Positions 26,383 through 35,424 of a DNA stretch of 64,000 nucleotides are shown piece after piece (the stretch's first letter is position 1; every line of letters starts with the position of its first letter). The notes beneath the pieces are model-generated. The model was given only the letters and a program-made list of their open reading frames with translations. It made no database searches and was not told the origin of the DNA. A program made the position numbers and the translations under genes. This stretch comes from Belnapia sp. F-4-1 (GTDB lineage Bacteria > Pseudomonadota > Alphaproteobacteria > Acetobacterales > Acetobacteraceae): positions 1,756,819-1,820,818 of the forward strand of contig NZ_KN676113.1 of NCBI RefSeq assembly GCF_000802185.1, given 5' to 3'.

Positions 26383-26840
26383 TTCATGCCCTTGGCGAAG
26401 GCGCCGGCCGGCTGGGCAATGCGGCCAAGGGCGGCATCCAGCGCCAGCGCTAGCTTGGCCGGAGCCGAGGCGTCGAAGGCATGGAGGCGGATGGCGGGCA
26501 GGGTCACGCCCTCGGCCGACCAGGCTTCCGGCTCCGGCAGGCGGGTGACCCCGGCACGCGGCAGCAGCCGAGCCACCAGGCGGAGCACCGGGGCAGCGGC
26601 GCGGGGGAAGGGGCCGAACAGGCCGAGGCCACGCACTTCCAGCAGCCCGGCGAGGGGCGCGGGGGCGTCCGGACGCAGCTCGCCCGCCTCCGCCCGGAGC
26701 GCGACCTGGTCATCGGCGACCAGGGACCATCCCGATTGCATCAGGCGCAGCACCAGATCGGACTTCCCTGACCCCGATGGACCGAGGAAGAGGACGGCAT
26801 CCTCTCCCCGGGCGACGGAACTGGCATGGAGCAGCATCAT
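26379..26840 (-). CDS. hprK: HPr kinase/phosphorylase, short alphaproteobacterial form
   Basis: A 153-residue catalytic domain that phosphorylates and dephosphorylates the regulatory serine of HPr. The P-loop is FLGPSGSGKSDLVLRLM, followed by LVADDQVAL and GLLEVRGLGLFG. The N-terminal domain of Gram-positive HprK is absent, as is normal in this class. The start at 26840 (LLHASSVARGED) is set by homology; in-frame GTG 26849 and ATG 26867 are possible. It is the first gene of a five-gene overlapping operon. The ChvG/ChvI-type two-component genes often found upstream are not present here. Confidence 0.9.
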   Translation of the reverse strand: MMLLHASSVARGEDAVLFLGPSGSGKSDLVLRLMQSGWSLVADDQVALRAEAGELRPDAPAPLAGLLEVRGLGLFGPFPRAAAPVLRLVARLLPRAGVTRLPEPEAWSAEGVTLPAIRLHAFDASAPAKLALALDAALGRIAQPAGAFAKGMK

Positions 26841-26942
26841 GGCCGCCACCCAACATAACGTCCACATTGGCAGAAAGCCGAGATCGTTCCAAGGGCACCA
26901 TCGGTTGCACCGTAGAGCGGGTCGTGCCACCGATAACGCATC

Positions 26943-27890
26943 ATGAACGAGACTCCTTCCATCGACCGGGACGCGATCCGTGCGGCGGCGCGGCGCATCG
27001 CGCCATACCTGCGCCGGACGCCTGTGCTGCGGCTGGCCGGGCCTGACCTCGGCCTGCCGCATGACGTGATTCTGAAGCTGGAGCTGCAGCAGGCGAGCGG
27101 CAGCTTCAAGCCACGCGGAGCCTTCAACGCGCTGATCTCGGCCGGAGTGCCGGCGGCGGGGGTGGTGGCGGCCTCGGGCGGCAACCATGGGGCGGCCGTA
27201 GCCTATGCGGCACGGGCGCTCGGCGTTCCGGCGGAGATTTTCGTCCCCGAGATCACCGGGGCGGCGAAGCGGGCGCTGATCGAATCCTATGGCGCCCGCC
27301 TCGTGGTCGGCGGCGCGGACTATCACGCGGCCCGCCAGGCGAGCGAGGCCGGCGCGGCGGCGACGGGCGCGCTGCTCGTCCATGCCTATGACCAGCGGGA
27401 GGTGCTGGAGGGCCAGGGGACCGTCGCCCTGGAATTCGAGGAGGATGCGCCGGGGCTCAGCCATGTGCTGGTCGCCACCGGCGGCGGCGGGCTGATCGGC
27501 GGCATGGCCGGCTGGTACGGCACCGGCGGGACGCGGCTGGTCAGCGTGGAGCCGGAGGGATGCCCGACGCTGGCGACGGCGCTGCGCGAGGGACGGCCGG
27601 TGCCGGCGCCGGTTGGCGGGGTGGCGGCGGACAGCCTCGGCGCGAGGCAGGTGGGGGCGCTGATGTTCCCGCTGGCGCAGCGTGCAGCAGTGGCGGCGGT
27701 GCTGGTGCCGGATGGCGCGATTCGCCAGGCGCAGCGCCTGCTGTGGGAGGCGGCACGGGTGGTGGCGGAGCCGGGCGGGGCGACGGCGCTGGCCGCGCTG
27801 CTCAGCGGGGCCTGGGTGGCGCCGGCGGGAGCACGCGTCGGCGTCCTGGTCTGCGGCGGGAATTGCGAGCCGGGAAGCGTGCTCGCCTAG
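26943..27890 (+). CDS. PLP-dependent threonine/serine dehydratase-like protein
   Basis: A 315-residue fold-type II PLP enzyme. The cofactor lysine is in QQASGSFKPRGAFNA (about Lys57), the substrate loop is ASGGNHGAAVA and the phosphate-binding glycine loop is ATGGGGLIGG. It has no C-terminal ACT domain, so it would be a catabolic, non-isoleucine-regulated dehydratase, a serine racemase-like enzyme or a hydroxyaspartate-type ammonia-lyase. It is divergent from hprK with 102 bases between starts. Base composition is like its neighbours. Confidence 0.85.
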   Translation: MNETPSIDRDAIRAAARRIAPYLRRTPVLRLAGPDLGLPHDVILKLELQQASGSFKPRGAFNALISAGVPAAGVVAASGGNHGAAVAYAARALGVPAEIFVPEITGAAKRALIESYGARLVVGGADYHAARQASEAGAAATGALLVHAYDQREVLEGQGTVALEFEEDAPGLSHVLVATGGGGLIGGMAGWYGTGGTRLVSVEPEGCPTLATALREGRPVPAPVGGVAADSLGARQVGALMFPLAQRAAVAAVLVPDGAIRQAQRLLWEAARVVAEPGGATALAALLSGAWVAPAGARVGVLVCGGNCEPGSVLA

Positions 27891-28027
27891 CTGCCGTTGC
27901 CGGGGCGGTCGTCCTCCGGAGCTGGGTTGGCCGGCTGTATTGGCGAGGCCGCCCCAGGCACCCTGGAGGCCCCGGCCGAGGGTCAGTCGGTTGCTGCGGT
28001 CGCCGCGGCCATGGGGAGGAATAAGCA

Positions 28028-28990
28028 ATGAAGGCATTCATCGGGACGGCGCTGCTGGGCGCCGCCCTGCTGGCCGGACCGGCCATGGCGCAACCCGCCG
28101 ACCGGCCCCTTCGCATCGTCGCAGGCTATGCCCCGGGAGGAACCTCCGACATCGTGGCCCGCCTTGTCGCGGAGAATGTGTCAGCCAGGCTGGGCCAGCC
28201 GGTGGTGGTCGAGAACCGGACCGGCGCCAATGGCTTCATCGCTGCGGAGACGGTGGCGCGTGGCCCGGCCGACGGCTCGGCCGTGCTGCAATGCCCGATG
28301 GGCAACATGACCATCAGCCCGGAAATCCCCGGCATGCACCTCCCGGTCGATGTCGCGCGGGACCTCGTGCCGGTCGCCAATGTCGCCCGCTCGAGCTATG
28401 CCGTGGTGGTTGGCGCACGAAGCCCGTATCGCAGCATGGCGGATGTCCTGGCGGCGGCGCGAGCCAGGCCGGGGGCGCTGACCTATGGCAGTGCCGGCAT
28501 CGGCACGGCCCAGCACCTTTCGGCCGAACGGCTGAAGCGCATGGCGGGGGTCGACCTGCTACACGTGTCCTACCGTGGCGCGGCGCCGGCCGCGCTCGAT
28601 GTGATCGCCGGCCGGACCGACCTGCTGATCACCAACCTGGGCGATGTCATCCGCCAGATCCAGGGCGACGAGCTGCGGCTGCTGGCCCTGGCCGATGCCG
28701 AGGGATGGCCCGACTTCCCGGATGCGCCCCGCCTGCCGCAGCTGGTGCCCGGGCTGGAGGTCGCGGGTTGGTTCGGCATCTGCGGGCCGCGCGGCATGCC
28801 GGAGGCGGCGATCGGCAAATGGGCCGAGGCGATCCGCCAGGCCCTCGAGGATCCGGCACTGCGCCGGCGCCTGCTCGACAATGGCCTCACCCCGCATTTC
28901 GAGGATGCCGCCTCCTTCTCCCGGACCATCGCGCGCGACCGGCAAGCCTGGGGCGAGGCGGTGCGGGCCGCGAATGTGCGGGCTGAGTAG
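28028..28990 (+). CDS. Bug-family tripartite tricarboxylate-type solute-binding protein
   Basis: A 320-residue periplasmic binding protein with a signal peptide cleaved near AMAQP. The family start RPLRIVAGYAPGGTSDIVAR, then VVENRTGAN, LTYGSAGIGT and the central VSYRGAAPA are typical of Bug/TctC proteins. These bind carboxylates, nicotinate or aromatic acids. No TctA or TctB membrane genes are nearby, so this is an orphan receptor, a common state in Acetobacteraceae and Burkholderiales. The ATG follows GGGAGGAATAAGC. Confidence 0.9.
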   Translation: MKAFIGTALLGAALLAGPAMAQPADRPLRIVAGYAPGGTSDIVARLVAENVSARLGQPVVVENRTGANGFIAAETVARGPADGSAVLQCPMGNMTISPEIPGMHLPVDVARDLVPVANVARSSYAVVVGARSPYRSMADVLAAARARPGALTYGSAGIGTAQHLSAERLKRMAGVDLLHVSYRGAAPAALDVIAGRTDLLITNLGDVIRQIQGDELRLLALADAEGWPDFPDAPRLPQLVPGLEVAGWFGICGPRGMPEAAIGKWAEAIRQALEDPALRRRLLDNGLTPHFEDAASFSRTIARDRQAWGEAVRAANVRAE

Positions 28991-29103
28991 GGCCGGGACG
29001 GCGCTCCGTCACCGCCGGGGCCGGAAGTCCGGGTGGACTTGCGTGCCGGGGCAACCCCGTCGCCGCGCCTCGCGTTCGCCCCGGCAAGAGCGAGGAGGCA
29101 GGC

Positions 29104-29604
29104 ATGCGGATGAGGATCTTGCTGGTGGCGGCGATGCTGGCCGGGACGGCGCCCGGCGCCTGGGCGCAGCCCGCGGGCCAGACCGCGGCGCCCGGAGCGG
29201 CGGCGGCGCCGGACCTTCCCTCCTATGCGCGCGTCCTCGAGGATGCCGAGACCAAGCTGCGGCAGGCGGAGCAGGCGGCGTCCCGGGCGCCGGCCCAGCA
29301 CCAGGGCGGCGCCATCTCAGGGTCCCGGATCGAGCTGATGCAGGTGATGCGGTCGGCGCAGGACAGCGTGCAGCGCGTGCCGACGAGCTTCGCCGGGAAC
29401 GAGGCCTACCGGAACGCCGACCGCGAGCTGCGGGAAGCGCTCTCCAGCATCGTCACCGCGCAGCGTGGGGGCGGCGAGGGCAGCATGCAGGCGGCGGAAA
29501 AGGCGGTGCAGATCATCGCCGGGCTGCGGCAGCAGGTGATGCAGGCGGCAGGCGGCACCGGCGCCTCGGCGCCGGCGCAACCTGCCTCGGGCAGCGGCCG
29601 CTAG
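29104..29604 (+). CDS. small secreted helical protein, unknown function
   Basis: A 166-residue protein with a signal peptide (cleavage near AWAQP). The mature part is an Ala/Gln-rich helical region (about residues 40-150, with ETKLRQAEQAASRA and two amphipathic segments) and a Gly/Ala/Ser-rich tail. No family is recognised. The start follows GCGAGGAGGCAGGC. Its TAG stop shares the palindromic CTAG with the uppP stop on the other strand, so the two genes converge and overlap by 4 bases. Confidence 0.6.
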   Translation: MRMRILLVAAMLAGTAPGAWAQPAGQTAAPGAAAAPDLPSYARVLEDAETKLRQAEQAASRAPAQHQGGAISGSRIELMQVMRSAQDSVQRVPTSFAGNEAYRNADRELREALSSIVTAQRGGGEGSMQAAEKAVQIIAGLRQQVMQAAGGTGASAPAQPASGSGR

Positions 29605-30404
29605 TGTAGCGCCAGCCAGGCAAGCATCAGCGTGCCGATGGCAATGCGGTACCAGCCGAAGGGCGTGAAGCCGATGCGGCCGATGACGGCGAGCACCCAG
29701 CGCACCGTCAGCAGCGCCACGACGAAGGCCGTCACGAAGCCGATGCCGACTTGGCCGAGTCCATCGGCCGAGATCTCGTGGCGGACTTTCAGCAGGCTGT
29801 AGGCGCTGGCCGCCAGCATGGTCGGGATGGCGAGGACGAAGCTGAACTCCGCCGCCACCTTGCGGTCGACGCCCAGCAGCAGCGCGGTGATGATGGTGGC
29901 CCCCGATCGGGAGGTGCCGGGGATCATCGCCAGCGCCTGGCCGAAGCCCACCAGCAGGGCGGAAACGGGACCGATCTCCGGCACGGAATGGATGCTGGGC
30001 GTGGGCCGGGCACGCTCGATCAGGATGATGGCGATGCCGCCGACGATCAGCGCAACGGAGACGACCCACGGGTTGAACAGGCTCTCGGTGATCGTCTTGT
30101 GCAGCGTCGCGCCGATGATGGCGGCGGGGACGAAGGCAAGGATCAGGTTGACCGCATAGTAGCGCTCACGCCCCGGGCGCCAGAAGCCCGAGACGAGGCG
30201 CAGCAGCAGGTCGCGGTAGATCCAGATCACCGCGCAGATGGCGCCGAGCTGGATGCCGACCTCGAAGACCTTGCCGGGCGGGCCCTCGAAGCCGATCAGC
30301 GAGCCGAGCAGGATCAGGTGGCCGGTGGAGGAGATGGGCAGGAATTCAGTCAGCCCCTCCAGCACGCCCATGGCGAGGGCGGAGAGGATCGCGGCAAGGT
30401 CCAT
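29601..30404 (-). CDS. uppP: undecaprenyl-diphosphatase
   Basis: A 267-residue membrane phosphatase that recycles undecaprenyl diphosphate, the lipid carrier of peptidoglycan and polysaccharide synthesis, and confers bacitracin tolerance. Both family motifs are present: EGLTEFLPISSTGH near residue 16 and MIPGTSRSGATI near 160. About eight helices are visible. ATG 30404 matches the family start; the longer open frame upstream is basic and non-homologous. It is divergent from the DUF3445 gene by 95 bases. Confidence 0.95.
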   Translation of the reverse strand: MDLAAILSALAMGVLEGLTEFLPISSTGHLILLGSLIGFEGPPGKVFEVGIQLGAICAVIWIYRDLLLRLVSGFWRPGRERYYAVNLILAFVPAAIIGATLHKTITESLFNPWVVSVALIVGGIAIILIERARPTPSIHSVPEIGPVSALLVGFGQALAMIPGTSRSGATIITALLLGVDRKVAAEFSFVLAIPTMLAASAYSLLKVRHEISADGLGQVGIGFVTAFVVALLTVRWVLAVIGRIGFTPFGWYRIAIGTLMLAWLALH

Positions 30405-30499
30405 GGGCGGGTGGCGCTCCGGGCAGGTTGCGGCGGCTATACCGGGGGCGGAGGGAGCGCGATAGTTGGGGCGGGTGCGTGCTCGCCGGAGGTTGAGGC

Positions 30500-31402
30500 A
30501 TGGAGGGAGCGGAACTGCCGAGGGAAGTGATCTACCTGCCCTTCGAGGACGGGCCCTTCCGCATGGCGATGGGGCTGGTCGCCTGCTCAGAGGCCGAGTG
30601 GATCGAGATCGACGAGCGCTACCCGGCCGAGATGGCGGAGCGGCGCGAGTTGCTGGCGACGCGGCGGGCGGATGTCTTTGCCGCCTGTGCCGGCTCCGAA
30701 GAAGCACGGGCTGAGGTGCTGGCGCTGCTCGCCGCGCATCTGCCGGCGCGCTTCCCGGACTGGTTCCAGCGTGACGGCCACCGGCTGCGGAACCAGCTGA
30801 CCGGGGAGGACTGGGACCTCAAGGCTCCGGGGCTCGACCCGCTGGAGCTGGCGGCGCGGCTGGTGCAGGAGGATCTCTGCATCATCCGTCCCGCAGAGGG
30901 CGGGCCGGTGCTGGAGGCGGGGCTGCTCTGCGCGCCGACGCGCTGGCGCATCACCGAGAAGGTCGGCCGGCCGCTGATGGCGGTGCATGCCGCCGTGCCC
31001 TTTTATGGCGAGCGGCTGGGGGCGCCGGTGGATCGGTTCATGGAACAGATCAAGCCGGGACGCGTTGCCATGCGCGTTAACTGGTCGGTGGTGGACAGCC
31101 CGGCGCTGTTCCAGCTCGAAGGCAAGCACCGGGGCGAGCGGGACCCGAGCTTCACTGCGGAAAATGCCGGGGAGCGGCTGCACCTGCGGACGGAGCGGCA
31201 GACCTTCCGGCGGCTGCCGGAGAGTGGGGCAGTGCTTTTCACCATCCGCGTCCATAGCTATCCGCTGACGCGGGTGGCGGCGCTGCCGGGCGTCGCCAAG
31301 CGGCTGGCCGGAGCGGTGCGAGCGCTGCCGGAGGAAATGGGGCGGTACAAAAGCCTGCCCGTGTACCGCGAGGCGTTGCTGGCTTGGCTGGATGCGGCTT
31401 AG
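30500..31402 (+). CDS. DUF3445 / heme-dependent oxidative N-demethylase-like protein
   Basis: A 300-residue soluble protein matching DUF3445, the fold of the alpha subunit of heme-dependent oxidative N-demethylase (dimethylamine oxidation in Pseudomonas). Landmarks are LVQEDLCIIRP near residue 120, LCAPTRWRITEKVGRPL near 145, AVHAAVPFYGERL near 167, VNWSVVDSPALF near 195 and RTERQTFRRLPESGAVLF near 235. The other subunits of that enzyme are not in the window, so the function is open. It converges on the deoK-like kinase and overlaps its end by 4 bases. Confidence 0.75.
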   Translation: MEGAELPREVIYLPFEDGPFRMAMGLVACSEAEWIEIDERYPAEMAERRELLATRRADVFAACAGSEEARAEVLALLAAHLPARFPDWFQRDGHRLRNQLTGEDWDLKAPGLDPLELAARLVQEDLCIIRPAEGGPVLEAGLLCAPTRWRITEKVGRPLMAVHAAVPFYGERLGAPVDRFMEQIKPGRVAMRVNWSVVDSPALFQLEGKHRGERDPSFTAENAGERLHLRTERQTFRRLPESGAVLFTIRVHSYPLTRVAALPGVAKRLAGAVRALPEEMGRYKSLPVYREALLAWLDAA

Positions 31403-32328
31403 GCCTCCAGCCCCCGGCAGAATTCGGCGAAGCCGGCGGCATCGGCGAAGGCTTTCTGCGTGCCGGGGCGGGTGATGGAATCGGCGGCGTAGCGGGCGCC
31501 CTGGCGCATCGCCGCCTCGATGTCGCGGCTGGTGGCATAGGCCTGGGCGAAGGCGCCGATGAAGGCGTCGCCGGCGCCGGTGGTGTCGAGCGGCGTCACC
31601 GGCGTGGCGGGCACATGCACCGTGCCCTCGCGGCGGACCAGCAGCGCGCCGTCGCCGCCGAGGGTGACGATCACCGCCTTCAGCCCGCGCTCGACGAGGC
31701 CACGCGCGGCGGCCTCGGCCTCGGCGCGGGCGCCGGTCGGCTGGCCGGTGAGGATGGCGAGCTCGGTCTGGTTGGGGACAAGGAAAGTGGCGGGGAGGAT
31801 GCGATCGAGGGCGAGGCCGGGCGTCGCGGGGGCGGGGTTGAGCAGCACCTCGATGCCCTCGCGCGCGGCCCAGTCGATGGTGTGGTAGATCGTCTCCAGT
31901 GGAATCTCGAGCTGGAGCAGGATCAGGCCGCAGCGGCGGAGGTCCTCGGCGGCGGCATCGACATCGGCGGGGAGCAGGTGGTCGTTGGCGCCCTTGACGA
32001 TGAGGATGCGGTTCTCGCCCGAGGGATCGACGAAGATCGGCGCGACGCCGCTCGGCGTGCCTGGCACGGCGCGGACATGGCGGGTGTCGATGCCGAGGGC
32101 CTCGAAATTGCGGATGGTGTTGCCGCCGAAGAGGTCGTCGCCGACGCGGCTGACCAGCAGCACATCGGCACCGAGCTTGGCCGCGGCGACGGCTTGGTTG
32201 GCGCCCTTGCCGCCATGGCCCATGGCGAAGGACTGCGCTTCCAGCGTCTCGCCGGCTGCCGGCATCCGCGCCGTGTAGGTCACCAAGTCGACCATGTTGC
32301 TGCCGACCACGCCGATGCGGGTGTTCAT
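31399..32328 (-). CDS. deoK: deoxyribokinase (ribokinase-like PfkB family)
   Basis: A 309-residue PfkB-family sugar kinase. Its N-terminus reads VVGSNMVDLVTYTARMP. Ribokinases have GSINAD there, and the Asn that touches the ribose 2-hydroxyl is Met12 here, the change I recall for Salmonella deoxyribokinase (GSNMVDL, Met10). GGKGANQAVAAAKL, GVAPIFVD and the catalytic DTTGAGDAFIGAFA follow. It should make 2-deoxyribose 5-phosphate for DeoC, encoded by the first gene of the same operon. It is the last gene, overlapping the DUF4432 gene by 4 bases. D-ribose use cannot be excluded without assay. Confidence 0.88.
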   Translation of the reverse strand: MNTRIGVVGSNMVDLVTYTARMPAAGETLEAQSFAMGHGGKGANQAVAAAKLGADVLLVSRVGDDLFGGNTIRNFEALGIDTRHVRAVPGTPSGVAPIFVDPSGENRILIVKGANDHLLPADVDAAAEDLRRCGLILLQLEIPLETIYHTIDWAAREGIEVLLNPAPATPGLALDRILPATFLVPNQTELAILTGQPTGARAEAEAAARGLVERGLKAVIVTLGGDGALLVRREGTVHVPATPVTPLDTTGAGDAFIGAFAQAYATSRDIEAAMRQGARYAADSITRPGTQKAFADAAGFAEFCRGLEA

Positions 32329-33422
32329 GGCCGTGGGTCCTGCGAAAGGGATGCGATGAGGCTGTCCATCCGCGCCGTCGCGGCGCGGTCGAGATAGCCG
32401 GTGCGGACGGCGAAGCGCGCTTCCTCGCCTGGGGCCAGCAGGCGGACATGGCCCTTGCGCTTCTCGGCCGCGTAGCCCTCGGGCTGGCAGGTGGAGGGGA
32501 GGGCGAAGGCGGCGACCTTCTGGTCGGGGTCGTTCAGAATCCAGCGGACGGTCTGGGGGAAGGCGGCGGGCGCGTAGGACATGCCGAAGCCGTCGCCCTC
32601 CGGCCGGGCCAGCATCAGATGCGTCTCGCCGCGGGCGTCGGTGCCGAGGCCGTGCAGGTAGAAGACCTGCTCCGGGTCGTAGAGCGCGGGCTCGGCGAGC
32701 GTCGCCATGCGGGAGGGGTCGGCAGCGAGGGACTCGATCAGGGCGAGGTAGGCGGGGTTGGGCGTCACATGGGCGGGGACGGCGCGGCGCACCGCCGTGC
32801 GCTCTGGCGTGAACGGGGCAGGCTGCACGCAGCGGCCGCCGGGGGTGAAGGCGAAGTTGATGTGCGCCATGTACATCAGCTCCATCGGCTTGCCGGAGAG
32901 GTTGCGCACGGCGAGGCCGATCTCGAACAGCGTCGCGCCGGGGCGGAGCGTGACCGAGGGCTGGGCGAGGTAGTGCGGGCCGAAGCCCATCACGTGGTCA
33001 CGGAGGCTGACGACGCGGAGGACGGGTTCGCCTTCCTCCTCGCCGAGTTCGAGCCAGGCGCGGTCCATGGGGGCGCAGGGGAATTCGCCGTGCGGGGCGT
33101 GGTCGTCCTCGGGGCCGGGGACGCCGTTGCGCAGGAGGCCGCTGTGGAAGGCTAAGCAGCCATAGGTCTCGGCGATGGTGCGCGCCGGGCGCGGGGCGTC
33201 GAAGCCGCTCTGCATCGCGAGTTGCACGCCGTCGAAGCGGGCGGACCAGATCATGCCGCCCATCCAGGGCAGCACCACCACCTCGCCCCGCGCGTTGCGC
33301 AGGCGGAGCGCCGCGATGCCGGTGTGGAAGCGGAACAGGCTCGCCGAGAATTCGCCGGCGGTGAGGATGCGGCGTTCCGCCTCGCCGGCCAGGGGCTCGT
33401 GCAGGGGGATGGTCGCGGTCAT
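32325..33422 (-). CDS. DUF4432 family, aldose 1-epimerase-like (DeoX-like)
   Basis: A 365-residue galactose-mutarotase-fold protein of the DUF4432 family. It has the beta-sandwich pattern of aldose epimerases, with GEVVVLPWMGGMIWSARFDG early, CLAFHSGLLRNG near residue 88 and ELMYMAHINFAFTPGG near 190. In this operon it lies between the transporter and the deoxyribokinase. I infer that it converts anomers of the imported sugar, as proposed for DeoX of the enteric deoQKPX locus, but that equivalence is from memory. It overlaps deoK by 4 bases and starts 1 base after the permease stop. Confidence 0.8.
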   Translation of the reverse strand: MTATIPLHEPLAGEAERRILTAGEFSASLFRFHTGIAALRLRNARGEVVVLPWMGGMIWSARFDGVQLAMQSGFDAPRPARTIAETYGCLAFHSGLLRNGVPGPEDDHAPHGEFPCAPMDRAWLELGEEEGEPVLRVVSLRDHVMGFGPHYLAQPSVTLRPGATLFEIGLAVRNLSGKPMELMYMAHINFAFTPGGRCVQPAPFTPERTAVRRAVPAHVTPNPAYLALIESLAADPSRMATLAEPALYDPEQVFYLHGLGTDARGETHLMLARPEGDGFGMSYAPAAFPQTVRWILNDPDQKVAAFALPSTCQPEGYAAEKRKGHVRLLAPGEEARFAVRTGYLDRAATARMDSLIASLSQDPRP

Positions 33423-33423
33423 G

Positions 33424-34416
33424 TCAGCGGGTCCGGTTGCGCCAGGCGGCGAGCGCGATGGAGAGCAGCAGGAAGCCGCCCCAGATCAGATCCACCAGGA
33501 AATTGCTGAAGCGCATGATCTGCAAGCCGGAGGAGAGCAGCATCAGCGCCGCCAGCGCCAGCACGATGCCCGGCACGCTGGCGCGGCCGCCGGCCGGGTT
33601 GGTGCCAGCGAGCACGGCGATCAGCACGGCCTGGAGCAGGTAGGAGACGCCGTAGTCGGACTTCGCCGCATTGGTCCGGCCGGAGAGCAGGATGCCGGCG
33701 ATGCTCGCCAGCCCGCCGGTCAGCACGTAGGAGAGGAAGACCGTCCGCCCCGTGCGCAGCCCGGCGAAGGCGGCGGCGCGGGCATTGGTGCCGATCAGCG
33801 CGAGGTTGATGCCGAAGGCGGTGCGCGCCAGCATGAACCAGACCAGCGCCGCCACCACGAGGAAGACGATCAGCGGCACGGCGATGCCGAAGGCGGTGCC
33901 GTTGCCGATCAGCCCCCAGAGCTTCGGGAAGCCGACCACCGCCGGGCCGCCGGTCAGCACCAGGCAGATGCCGGTGAAGACCTGGCCGGTGCCGATGGTG
34001 GCGAGGATCGGCGTGACGCGCAGCCGGGTGATGAGGAGGCCGTTCACTGCGCCTGCCAGCAGGCCGGTGCCGAGGGCGAGGGCGATGCCGGCGGCGACCA
34101 GCGGCCAGCCGAGATTGGCGAGCTCCGGGCCGCGCGGGGCGCCGACGGCGTGGAAGAAGAGCCCCGCGAGGATGCAGGAGAGGTTGGCGATGCCGATGAC
34201 CGAGAGGTCGATGCCCCCCGTCAGCATCGCCACCATCATGGCGATCGCCAGCAGGCCGAGTTCCGGCGCGACGAAGGTGATCGATTCGAAGACATAGGGG
34301 CGGAGGAAGCGCTCCGGGTTCAGCGCCGCCATTCCGGCGAAGATCAGCAGCGTCAGCAGGGCGAGTTGCAGCAGGTTGGTGTCGAGGCGGCGGAGGCGCT
34401 GGGCGATGGCGGTCAT
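33424..34416 (-). CDS. sugar ABC transporter permease (RbsC-like), second of two
   Basis: A 330-residue inner-membrane permease with about ten helices. It carries the branched family motif MLTGGIDLSVIGIANLS near residue 65 and GTNPAGGRASVPGIVLALA near the end, typical of ribose-type CUT2 transporters. Together with the adjacent permease it would form a heterodimeric pore for a pentose, inferred from context to be 2-deoxyribose. It lies 15 bases after the first permease gene. Confidence 0.92.
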   Translation of the reverse strand: MTAIAQRLRRLDTNLLQLALLTLLIFAGMAALNPERFLRPYVFESITFVAPELGLLAIAMMVAMLTGGIDLSVIGIANLSCILAGLFFHAVGAPRGPELANLGWPLVAAGIALALGTGLLAGAVNGLLITRLRVTPILATIGTGQVFTGICLVLTGGPAVVGFPKLWGLIGNGTAFGIAVPLIVFLVVAALVWFMLARTAFGINLALIGTNARAAAFAGLRTGRTVFLSYVLTGGLASIAGILLSGRTNAAKSDYGVSYLLQAVLIAVLAGTNPAGGRASVPGIVLALAALMLLSSGLQIMRFSNFLVDLIWGGFLLLSIALAAWRNRTR

Positions 34417-34431
34417 AAGTCGTCCTCCCGC

Positions 34432-35424
34432 TCAGGCGATGCGCTTGCGGTCGCGCCAGGCGGTCGCCGCCGTCGCCGCGATGACGATCAGCCCGACCAC
34501 CACGCGCTGCCAGGTTGTGTCGATGCCGAGGATGATGAGGCTGTTGGTGATGACCACCAGCGTCAGCCCGCCGAGGATGGTGCCGATGACCGAGCCGCGC
34601 CCGCCGAAGATGCTGGCGCCGCCGAGCACCACGGCGGCGATCACGTCGAGCTCGAGGCCCACCATGTCGCGGGGGTTGGCGGTCCAGATCATCGCGCCGT
34701 GCAGCAGCCCGGCGAAGCCGGCGATGGCGCCGGCAAGGCCGTAGATCAGGAAGGTGGTCTGGCGGATGTTGAAGCCGACGCGCCGTGCCGCCTCCTCGCC
34801 GCCACCGAGGGCGTAGATGCCGCGGCCGAGCATGGTGTGGCGGAGCAGCAGGTGGATCAGCAGGGCGATGACGGCGTAGACCAGCACCATGGCGGAGAGG
34901 CCGGCCTGGCTGCCATCCGCCTGGGTGACGCTGAAGAGCTGGGTGCGGGCGAAGTCGATCAGCTTCGGCGGCATCTGGTCGATGTTGATCTGGCTGGTGC
35001 CGACCACGCCGAGGATGAAGCCGCGCACCGCCGTGCCGGTGCCGAGCGTCACGATCAGCGGGATCATCCGCAGGTAGTGGACGAAGACGGCGTTGACGAG
35101 GCCGAGCAGGAGGCCGATGCCGGTCGCCATGGCGAAGGCCGGGAGGATGCTGTCGAACCCCCAGGCGATCATCGCCTTCACCGTCAGATACATGGCGGCG
35201 ATGGCGAAGGCGGGGAAGGAGACGTCGATGCCGCCCGACAGCATCACCAGCAGCACGGCGAGGCCGAGGATGCCGGTGATGACGCTGGCGCGCAGCAGGC
35301 TGAAGAGGTTGGAGGGCTGCCAGAAGAGCGGGTTGACGAGGCCGATGGTGACGACCGTCACGACGAGGACGGCGGCGACCATCAGCTCCGGGTGGCGGCG
35401 GAAGGCCTGGGCGATGCCGCTCAT
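34432..35424 (-). CDS. sugar ABC transporter permease (RbsC-like), first of two
   Basis: A 330-residue CUT2-type permease with about nine helices. The motif MLSGGIDVSFPAFAIAA is near residue 60, and VVLGGASIFGGRGSVIGTIL near 265 is the cytoplasmic loop that contacts the ATPase. It differs from the second permease, so the channel is a heterodimer, whereas E. coli RbsC is a homodimer. Its ATG overlaps the ATPase stop by 4 bases. Confidence 0.92.
   Translation of the reverse strand: MSGIAQAFRRHPELMVAAVLVVTVVTIGLVNPLFWQPSNLFSLLRASVITGILGLAVLLVMLSGGIDVSFPAFAIAAMYLTVKAMIAWGFDSILPAFAMATGIGLLLGLVNAVFVHYLRMIPLIVTLGTGTAVRGFILGVVGTSQINIDQMPPKLIDFARTQLFSVTQADGSQAGLSAMVLVYAVIALLIHLLLRHTMLGRGIYALGGGEEAARRVGFNIRQTTFLIYGLAGAIAGFAGLLHGAMIWTANPRDMVGLELDVIAAVVLGGASIFGGRGSVIGTILGGLTLVVITNSLIILGIDTTWQRVVVGLIVIAATAATAWRDRKRIA

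Noticed and set aside
26841-28037. N-terminal extension of the hprK frame to about 550 residues
   Set aside because: The extension is antisense to the PLP dehydratase, which has a complete active site, and the HprK family starts at the ATG near 26840.
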